39,705 nt of DNA from Tannockella sp964369175 (GTDB lineage: Bacteria > Bacillota_I > Bacilli_A > Erysipelotrichales > Coprobacillaceae). The stretch's first letter is position 1. Every line of letters begins with the position of its first letter. Positions 34,329 to 39,705 of this stretch are shown one piece after another. The translations under genes and the position numbers were made by a program. The notes below the pieces were generated by a model, which saw only the letters and a program-made list of their open reading frames with translations, was not told the origin of the DNA and made no database searches. Where the stretch lies: assembly GCA_964369175.1 (NCBI GenBank), contig CAYJEM010000011.1, forward strand, positions 1 to 39,705, in the 5' to 3' direction.

Positions 34329-36269
34329 TTATTTCAATAAACGATAAGCCATTAAAAGTGTCACATATCCAATAAGCATATATATAATATAAGCAACTGG
34401 CCATATCATTGTAAACATTAATGATGTAAGTAAAATAATTAATGTCCCTAAAACTGCAATTACATAATTTAAAATATTACTACGATTTTGTCTGTTGGCT
34501 AATTTAAACATTGATAAGATCGCTTGTTCACCCGAAGTTGTAAGTAAAATATCGCTATTTTCTACCACTTCACGATCATGTAAGCCACCTCTAGCAACAC
34601 TTACAAAAGCTCTTTGTAGCAATGCTACATCTTTACTTGAATCACCAATATATAATACTGGTCCTATTTTTTCAGCCTTGTCCATGATTTCACATTTCTG
34701 TTCAACAGTTAAATCATTATGAATCTGGTATTGATCATTTTCTAGTGTAATTGGTCCATCATTAAAAATAATCAAATCTTTATGTAGTCCTTTTAATTTT
34801 TTAAATAATTCTAATTCTTCATCTGTTACTGTAATTCCATCAAAACGATCATAAATAATTGTACTACAGTGCCCCACTGCACTAAGCCCACTATTTTCTT
34901 TAATTATAATGCCATCTTGGAAGGCTCTTGCAACTCCTGCAAGAACATTAAATGAAGATGCTTGTTTTTGTAAGAAGGTACCTGAAACACTAAGTACAAT
35001 CGCACCAAAGTATAGATAACGATAGTTGTCTTCTGGATTGATCAAGATTGTAATAATTGGTGTAAGAATACCAATTGCTAGCATCCCATAATTAAAGTAC
35101 ATCATAAATGTTGATAACATTTTTTGACTTGTCGAACGATATGTTGGTGCTAACGAAGCAATATCTATTAACTTACTAAAAGCACTGTGATGGTATAAAT
35201 ATTCAACTTCAACAATGATTTCACTATCAATATTAATTGTTCCACTTGATATTGATTGACCGACACAAATTTCACTAGCAACTGCATTTCCATCTGTTGC
35301 AAAAGTATCAACTTGACTATTTCCTTCTATAATTTTTCCACCTAGTCCAACTGTCTCTCCTGGAAAAACAACAAGTTTGTCTCCAATATCAAACTCTTCT
35401 AACGGTACCATTTGATAACTATCAGCAACTTGTTTACGCCCAAGTACTGGTACTGAAACTTTACGATCAATATGATCAATAACGGTAGATATAATCTTTA
35501 TCGTTATAAGTTCAAAGATTTGATATAATAAGACAACAATAATTGCTTCAACATAGCGACCATAAATATATCCCATAAGACAACCAACCAAAACAAATAA
35601 ATGTTCACTTAAATACACTTTATTTCTAATGTCACGATATACTTGTCTAGCTATACGATCACTACAGCACGCAAGTGCAATAAACCACGAAATCATTGGC
35701 AATACTGGTGAATCACTCGTTGATACAAGTCCAATTGCTAGGGCAACTAAAAATGCACCTACACGAATATAACGACGAATATAACGTTGATTAAATAAAT
35801 CTTCTGATTTAAATGGTTTATGCCATTGTTCAATATCAATGTTTGGATTAACTTTATCAATAATTCGGTTTATTCTTTTTAATGCAATGCTATCATTTGT
35901 AACTAATTTTAATAATTTATTTGGGAAATCAATTTCCACTTTTTCATACATACTATATTTTGATAGTATTTCTTGTATTGCTGATGCATCTTCTTCAGTT
36001 TCAAGATTAGTGAACATAAAGATTGTTTCTTTTTTCTCATTGCTTTCTTTATATACACGTTTTCTTTGGTTTACAATTTCATGAATAACTAATGATTCAT
36101 CTACTGTTGCAACTTTTTCTTTAATCATCGTATCATCTGCACACTCAAATGATATTGATGTATTTCTTACTTTTATCCTAGATACTTCTTCTAGTTCATT
36201 TAATAAGATGGTAATCTTATTAACATCGTCTATAGAATTAATATTCTCTATATGGAAATTACGTTTCAT
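34329..36269 (-). CDS. P1B-type ATPase homologue lacking catalytic motifs (pseudoenzyme)
   Basis: A 646-aa intact open frame built like a heavy-metal P-type ATPase but with its working parts altered. Two ferredoxin-like domains at the N-end (about 1-55 and 82-145) lack the CxxC metal site. The membrane part keeps about eight segments (170-203, 224-258, 388-440, 600-645). In the actuator domain the TGES motif reads DGNA (326-329). The CPC ion site is replaced by GTF at about 430-432. In the phosphorylation motif the aspartate remains (D474) but DKTGT reads DRFDG. The nucleotide-binding domain is missing: only 68 residues separate D474 from the GDGIND-like GDSSKD (542-547). Its promoter (TTGCGT, 17 bases, TATAAT) and GGAG site look normal. 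It is unlikely to pump ions, and its role is unknown. Confidence 0.85.
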   Translation of the reverse strand: MKRNFHIENINSIDDVNKITILLNELEEVSRIKVRNTSISFECADDTMIKEKVATVDESLVIHEIVNQRKRVYKESNEKKETIFMFTNLETEEDASAIQEILSKYSMYEKVEIDFPNKLLKLVTNDSIALKRINRIIDKVNPNIDIEQWHKPFKSEDLFNQRYIRRYIRVGAFLVALAIGLVSTSDSPVLPMISWFIALACCSDRIARQVYRDIRNKVYLSEHLFVLVGCLMGYIYGRYVEAIIVVLLYQIFELITIKIISTVIDHIDRKVSVPVLGRKQVADSYQMVPLEEFDIGDKLVVFPGETVGLGGKIIEGNSQVDTFATDGNAVASEICVGQSISSGTINIDSEIIVEVEYLYHHSAFSKLIDIASLAPTYRSTSQKMLSTFMMYFNYGMLAIGILTPIITILINPEDNYRYLYFGAIVLSVSGTFLQKQASSFNVLAGVARAFQDGIIIKENSGLSAVGHCSTIIYDRFDGITVTDEELELFKKLKGLHKDLIIFNDGPITLENDQYQIHNDLTVEQKCEIMDKAEKIGPVLYIGDSSKDVALLQRAFVSVARGGLHDREVVENSDILLTTSGEQAILSMFKLANRQNRSNILNYVIAVLGTLIILLTSLMFTMIWPVAYIIYMLIGYVTLLMAYRLLK

Positions 36270-36298
36270 AAAACTCTCCTTTATATATAAGCGAAGTT

Positions 36299-36327
36299 AT
36301 TATAGCACAATGTTACAATATACGCAA
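36299..36327 (-). promoter_or_regulatory. Promoter of the ATPase-like gene
   Basis: On the minus strand TTGCGT (36322-36327) and TATAAT (36299-36304) are 17 bases apart, just upstream of the GGAG ribosome site. Confidence 0.7.
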
Positions 36328-36339
36328 AATTGTCTAGAT

Positions 36340-36594
36340 TCAATCTTTAATTACTCCAGTTTTTTTGTTTTTCACAAGCACAAAATGCTCATTAAATTCA
36401 CCTTCGGTACAAGATAAATCAAATTCATCTCCATATATTTTATAAAAAAGTTGTAGCATCCCATTATCACGGATTGTACAATTATATGTCTTTAAACGAC
36501 TAAATAAAACTTGTTGTTCTTTCCCTACATAAATATACATTGTTTTAATACAACGACATATTTCCCGTCTCCCTGTGTTTGCGATAACTGCCAC
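36340..36594 (-). CDS. Small hypothetical protein
   Basis: An 84-aa open frame, with no membrane segment or known motif; cysteines occur at CRCIK and LSCTEG. The only in-frame start near its front is GTG at 36594, directly after AGAGG, so the start is uncertain, and an ATG at 36540 has no ribosome site. The C-terminal part (DEFDLSCTEGEFNEHFVLVKNKKTG) reads like a normal small folded protein. It lies upstream of the ATPase-like gene on the same strand, with a separate promoter between. Function unknown. Confidence 0.5.
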   Translation of the reverse strand: MAVIANTGRREICRCIKTMYIYVGKEQQVLFSRLKTYNCTIRDNGMLQLFYKIYGDEFDLSCTEGEFNEHFVLVKNKKTGVIKD

Positions 36595-36618
36595 CTCTTT
36601 TCTAACTCTATAATAGAC

Positions 36619-36662
36619 TTATACACTATTTAAAATAAATAATACAAGTTTTATACACTATT
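36619..36662. repeat. 12-bp direct repeat upstream of the small gene
   Basis: TTATACACTATT occurs at 36619-36630 and again at 36651-36662, a 32-base interval (about three helical turns). The second copy overlaps the end of the upstream gene. The location upstream of 36594 fits a regulator site, but could be chance in AT-rich DNA. Confidence 0.45.
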
Positions 36663-37131
36663 ACTCAGTTTCTATTTTTAAAAGTGATTTTTTATTTAAA
36701 ACGAATGCTTCGATTGTTTGTCCAACATTCACACTTGGCTTTTCCCACAATAAATTACTTTTCTTCAATAATCTATTTCCTGCTACTACGTAAGAATACT
36801 TCACGCGATAAGGCGACTGCTTAATAAATCGTACTCTTTTATCGATATATACATCTTCTACCATTACATTACTTGAAACTCCCTGTTCAATTAATAAATG
36901 TTTTTCACGATCCTTCTTTACAATAATTTGATAAAAAATATTTGAAAGTATTGAAAGGATAAATGTTATAACAAGAAAAGCATAAAAGAATTGATTTTGA
37001 TCTTGAATTGCTGACTTAGATGATGGTGTTAATATACCAATATATATCAATATTGTTAGCAGAAAAAAGACTAACCCAATAATAAGGAACAAATATCGAT
37101 AAATACTTTCTATATATCTTGGTTTTTTCAT
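36661..37131 (-). CDS. Two-segment membrane protein with DUF3592-like domain
   Basis: A 156-aa protein with two membrane segments (about 13-34 and 49-68) and a soluble C-terminal half. The latter has strands around VMVEDVYID, YRVKYSYVVAGNRLLKK and PSVNVGQTIEAFVLNKKS. This pattern resembles DUF3592 domains, whose function is not established. A short acidic/basic end (KSLLKIETE) closes it. It is separated by about 80 bases from prfC, which lies upstream of it on the same strand and has its own terminator. Confidence 0.7.
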   Translation of the reverse strand: MKKPRYIESIYRYLFLIIGLVFFLLTILIYIGILTPSSKSAIQDQNQFFYAFLVITFILSILSNIFYQIIVKKDREKHLLIEQGVSSNVMVEDVYIDKRVRFIKQSPYRVKYSYVVAGNRLLKKSNLLWEKPSVNVGQTIEAFVLNKKSLLKIETE

Positions 37132-37190
37132 AATGACTCCCCCTTTTCTATAAGTATAGTAAATTATTTATCTATTGTCGAATAGATATC

Positions 37191-37220
37191 AAAAAAACTA
37201 GCCTATAAAGACTAGTTTTT
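37191..37220 (-). terminator. Terminator of prfC
   Basis: On the minus strand AAAAACTAG...CTAGTTTTTTT forms a hairpin with a T-run, overlapping the prfC stop codon. Confidence 0.75.
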
Positions 37221-38798
37221 GCTAAATGATAGTAATTCCAAGTCTGGATTTTTATCCAGTGCCCAGCGTACGCCCCAATCATTTGTAAATAATAATAAAT
37301 ATTGACCTTTTAAGTCTTGTACTTTCTTTGTATCAGATGATAGATTTAATGTTTTTAAATCTTGATCTGTTTTTACCCAGCGAATATATTGATAAGGTAA
37401 TGGCGAAGTAATAATCTCTACATTATACTCATTTAACAAGCGATGTTCTAATACTTCAAATTGTAGTACTCCTACAACACCAACTATAATTTCTTCCATA
37501 CCACCACCAATATCTGTAAATATTTGGATAGCTCCTTCTTTTGCAATTTGCTCTACACCTTTAACAAACTGCTTTCTTTTCATTGTGTTTTTATTACGGA
37601 TCAAACGGAAATGTTCTGGCGCAAATGTTGGTATACCATCAAATGCATAACGTTTTTTACCTGTCGTAATCGTATCACCAATAGAAAAGATTCCCGGATC
37701 AAATACCCCGATAATATCTCCTGCAAATGCTTCTTCAACTTCTTGCCTTTCATCTGCCATTAATTGCTTAGATTGACTTAGTTTAATCTTTTTACCACCT
37801 TGGAAGTGATACACTTCCATACCTTTTGTAAACTTACCTGAACAAATACGCATAAATGCCATTCTATCACGGTGTGCTTTGTTCATATTTGCTTGAATCT
37901 TAAATACAAATGCACTAAAGTCTTCACTTGTTGGCTCAACAACTGTTTCACCAGCAACTCTTGCCAAAGGTGCAACTGTCATATCTAAGAAATGACGTAG
38001 AAATGGTTCAATACCAAAGTTTGTAAGAGCTGAACCAAAACATACTGGCGATAACTTTCCAGAGCGTACACGCTCCAAATCAAACTCATTACCAGCAATA
38101 TCTAATAACTCAACGTCTTCTTGTAATTTATCATATAAGCGGTCTTCTAAAATTGCTTTTAAACTTGCATCACTAGCATCTAATGTTTCAGTATCAACTT
38201 CTTTTTTACCACCGTCAACAGGAATAAAACGAATAACCTTTTTATCATGTCTTTCATATACCCCTTTAAATTCTTTTCCAGCACCAATTGGCCAGTTTAC
38301 AGCACATGTTTCAATACCTAATTCTTGTTCAATTTCTTCAAGTAATTCATATGGTTCTTTTGCTTCTCTATCCATTTTATTTACAAATGTAAAAATTGGG
38401 ATATTGCGCATTGTACATACCTTAAATAATTTACGAGTTTGTTCTTCGACCCCTTTTGATGCATCAATAACCATCACTGCACAATCAGCAGCCATTAGCG
38501 TACGATACGTATCTTCTGAGAAGTCTTGATGTCCTGGAGTATCTAAGATATTTATACAAAAACCATCATATTCAAATTGCATAACTGATGATGTTACTGA
38601 AATCCCTCTTTGTTTTTCAATTTCCATCCAGTCACTTGTTGCATGGCGACTATTTTTCTTTCCTTTTACAGTACCAGCTAACTGAATTGCTCCACCGTAT
38701 AATAAGAACTTTTCCGTTAGTGTTGTTTTACCAGCATCAGGATGGGAAATAATCGCAAATGTTCTTCTTTTTTCTATTTGTTTAATAAATTCACTCAT
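37212..38798 (-). CDS. prfC: Peptide chain release factor 3
   Basis: RF3 is the translational GTPase that removes RF1/RF2 from the ribosome after peptide release. The 528-aa protein has the G-domain (P-loop SHPDAGKTTLTEKFL, DTPGHQDFSEDTYR, NKMDREAK) and the RF3-specific motifs SDWMEIEKQRGISVTSSVMQ and GGGMEEIIVGVVGVLQFEVLEHRL. The length and insert pattern separate it from EF-G. It has its own promoter and terminator and so is monocistronic. Confidence 0.97.
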   Translation of the reverse strand: MSEFIKQIEKRRTFAIISHPDAGKTTLTEKFLLYGGAIQLAGTVKGKKNSRHATSDWMEIEKQRGISVTSSVMQFEYDGFCINILDTPGHQDFSEDTYRTLMAADCAVMVIDASKGVEEQTRKLFKVCTMRNIPIFTFVNKMDREAKEPYELLEEIEQELGIETCAVNWPIGAGKEFKGVYERHDKKVIRFIPVDGGKKEVDTETLDASDASLKAILEDRLYDKLQEDVELLDIAGNEFDLERVRSGKLSPVCFGSALTNFGIEPFLRHFLDMTVAPLARVAGETVVEPTSEDFSAFVFKIQANMNKAHRDRMAFMRICSGKFTKGMEVYHFQGGKKIKLSQSKQLMADERQEVEEAFAGDIIGVFDPGIFSIGDTITTGKKRYAFDGIPTFAPEHFRLIRNKNTMKRKQFVKGVEQIAKEGAIQIFTDIGGGMEEIIVGVVGVLQFEVLEHRLLNEYNVEIITSPLPYQYIRWVKTDQDLKTLNLSSDTKKVQDLKGQYLLLFTNDWGVRWALDKNPDLELLSFSKN

Positions 38799-38820
38799 TG
38801 TTTATCTCCTTGCAAAGTCA

Positions 38821-38849
38821 ATGATATAGTTTCCTACTACAATTGTCAA
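38821..38849 (-). promoter_or_regulatory. prfC promoter
   Basis: On the minus strand TTGACA (38844-38849) and TATCAT (38821-38826) are 17 bases apart; GGAG follows before the ATG. Confidence 0.8.
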
Positions 38850-38893
38850 TAAATAGCACAGTAATATCGCCACATTACACATTTAGGCATTTA

Positions 38894-38920
38894 AAAACAT
38901 TACCACAATAGTAATGTTTT
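38894..38920. terminator. Terminator of the small membrane protein operon
   Basis: AAAACATTAC, seven bases, GTAATGTTTT. On the minus strand a short T-run follows. It begins three bases after the last small gene. Confidence 0.7.
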
Positions 38921-38922
38921 CA

Positions 38923-39069
38923 TTATTCATCATTTTTAACTAGGTTTTCAATAATTTTATTTGTTTTTTCCATATATGGTGATATTTGTTTTTTTAAATA
39001 TGACTTATATACAAAATAGCCTACGACAAATGCAATCACAACGATTAAAAATATTGTTTGTTCAATCAT
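38923..39069 (-). CDS. Small single-segment membrane protein (48 aa)
   Basis: A 48-aa protein: hydrophobic segment FLIVVIAFVVGYFV (about 7-20), then a basic and amphipathic tail with KSYLKKQ and a helix around NKIIENLVKND. Its ATG sits inside the last eight bases of the upstream gene (ATGATTGA overlap), so it is translated by coupling. It is the last of four similar small genes. Confidence 0.75.
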   Translation of the reverse strand: MIEQTIFLIVVIAFVVGYFVYKSYLKKQISPYMEKTNKIIENLVKNDE

Positions 39070-39220
39070 TGTTAACACCTCTTTTTTCAATTTTTTGATC
39101 AATTATATCTTCTATATCTTCAATATTTTGTAGTAACTTTTTCATTCTATCTAGATAAGTATAATACAATAAAAGAAATACCATTAATGCAAAGTATAAA
39201 CATACTAATATATTAATCAT
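39062..39220 (-). CDS. Small single-segment membrane protein (52 aa)
   Basis: A 52-aa protein with a hydrophobic start (NILVCLYFALMVFLLLYY) and a charged helix (DRMKKLLQNIEDIEDIIDQK) that looks able to form a coiled coil. AGGAGG precedes it. It begins eight bases inside the end of the upstream gene, and the same overlap joins it to the next one. Same plan as its neighbours, little identity. Confidence 0.75.
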   Translation of the reverse strand: MINILVCLYFALMVFLLLYYTYLDRMKKLLQNIEDIEDIIDQKIEKRGVNND

Positions 39221-39410
39221 TGTTTTGTTCCTCCTGTAGGAATTTCGAATCTTTAATTATATTTTCTAATTCATCTATTTTTAATTGAACCTTTTCGATA
39301 TTTTTCTTTAGTCTAGGAAAATATAGTAAAAAAGTAACAGCTCCTAAAACGACCCCTATAAGCATTGCAACAACTAAACCAGTAGAACCGGTATTATAAA
39401 GTATCTCCAT
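39213..39410 (-). CDS. Small single-segment membrane protein (65 aa)
   Basis: A 65-aa protein with a glycine-rich membrane segment (GLVVAMLIGVVLGAVTFLLYF, about 11-31) followed by a coiled-coil-like helix (KKNIEKVQLKIDELENIIKD). Outside the membrane part it is charged. It begins five bases after the first gene's stop. Confidence 0.75.
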   Translation of the reverse strand: MEILYNTGSTGLVVAMLIGVVLGAVTFLLYFPRLKKNIEKVQLKIDELENIIKDSKFLQEEQNND

Positions 39411-39415
39411 ACATT

Positions 39416-39577
39416 TTATCTCCCTCTTGAAGAATCAATTGATTTAATCCTGTCATTTAATTTCATCAATCTTTCTTCCATATTATTTATATCTTTATAC
39501 GTATTTAGTATATGAAACAACGCAATTAAAACCGTAACTGTAGCTAAAACAATGATTTTCATTTCACTATTATCCAT
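39416..39577 (-). CDS. Small single-segment membrane protein (53 aa)
   Basis: A 53-aa protein: membrane segment KIIVLATVTVLIALFHIL (about 7-24), then a charged helix NNMEERLMKLNDRIKSID. It starts with a strong GGGGG ribosome site just downstream of a perfect dyad. It is the first gene of the array. Confidence 0.75.
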   Translation of the reverse strand: MDNSEMKIIVLATVTVLIALFHILNTYKDINNMEERLMKLNDRIKSIDSSRGR

Positions 39578-39590
39578 TTTAATTCCCCCT

Positions 39591-39615
39591 TGTATAATTA
39601 TATCTTAATTATACA
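39591..39615. promoter_or_regulatory. Perfect 10-bp dyad (probable operator) before the small membrane protein array
   Basis: TGTATAATTA, five bases, TAATTATACA. It holds two -10-like TATAAT boxes on the minus strand (39597-39602 and 39608-39613) and ends 13 bases before the first ATG. This is a symmetric protein-binding site or a leader hairpin. Confidence 0.65.
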
Positions 39616-39663
39616 ATACAATAGACTATTATTCCATTAGTATAATAAAAGGGCTCTATACTT

Positions 39664-39705
39664 TTACTGGGGGACAAATAAGTCTTCCAGTTTTTCTTTA
39701 CAATA
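39664..39705 (-). CDS. C-terminal end of a possible HTH (Xre/Cro-type) regulator, partial
   Basis: Only the last 13 codons are inside the window, ending KEKLEDLFVPQ and TAA. The cue V/L-EDLF near the end is common at the tail of Xre-family regulators, whose final helix often reads SLDDLF or VEDLF. It lies about 50 bases from a perfect dyad and may be the repressor of the array. Identity cannot be settled from this fragment. Confidence 0.35.
   Translation of the reverse strand, partial: YCKEKLEDLFVPQ

Noticed and set aside
1..39705. Insertion sequences, phage integrase, tRNA or rRNA genes, CRISPR arrays
   Set aside because: None seen; no transposase-like protein, no repeated spacers, no cloverleaf sequence that I could support.

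Overview
The window is AT-rich chromosomal DNA (about one third G+C by eye) from a low-GC, Gram-positive, probably spore-forming bacterium. The gene set points to Bacillota, and the mix of features fits the Erysipelotrichia/Coprobacillaceae side of that phylum. These features are HrcA/CIRCE control of clpB, prkC-prpC, gmk-priA synteny, an infC-rpmI-rplT-M42 peptidase block, RqcH and a CotD-like coat protein. This placement is inference from gene content, not from a search. Two 100-N runs (10779-10878 and 33850-33949) are assembly gaps, each inside a gene.

Layout. (1) 64-4974, minus strand: rsmE, an unknown 256-aa gene, mtaB, a divergent murE-like ligase and deoC, overlapping or abutting and read from one good promoter. 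(2) 5062-7614: clpB alone, with two CIRCE operators around its promoter and a strong terminator. (3) 7714-17487: gmk, then priA-rsmB-rlmN-prpC-prkC-rsgA-rpe-thiN, the conserved Bacillota housekeeping cluster, but without rpoZ, coaBC, def and fmt. (4) 17636-20142, plus strand: a membrane-anchored GH25 lysozyme and rqcH, converging on a small coat-like gene. (5) 20502-26824: pgeF, nnr, a secreted Ig-repeat/NlpC-like protein, a YfcE-type phosphodiesterase, an unknown membrane-anchored protein and an M42 peptidase. (6) 26911-28250: rplT, rpmI and infC behind an L20-type leader, with an AUU start for IF-3. (7) 28252-34137: an RluA-type pseudouridine synthase, then a six-gene ABC uptake operon that also encodes an alkaline-phosphatase-superfamily hydrolase and a PHP phosphoesterase, probably for organophosphate or phosphonate uptake. 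(8) 34329-37131: a P1B-type ATPase homologue that has lost its catalytic and metal-binding motifs, plus two small unknown genes. (9) prfC (RF3). (10) 38923-39705: four tiny membrane proteins in a coupled array, three of them 53 aa or shorter, behind a perfect dyad and the tail of what looks like an HTH regulator.

How it works together. Most of the window is translation and stress housekeeping: rRNA and tRNA modification, ribosome assembly GTPase, ribosome rescue, RF3, IF-3, L20 and L35, ClpB. It also carries cell-wall sensing and turnover (PrkC/PrpC, GH25, NlpC-like). The most unusual parts are the P-type ATPase pseudoenzyme, the degenerate MurE paralogue, the phosphoesterase-linked ABC operon and the terminal array of small membrane proteins.
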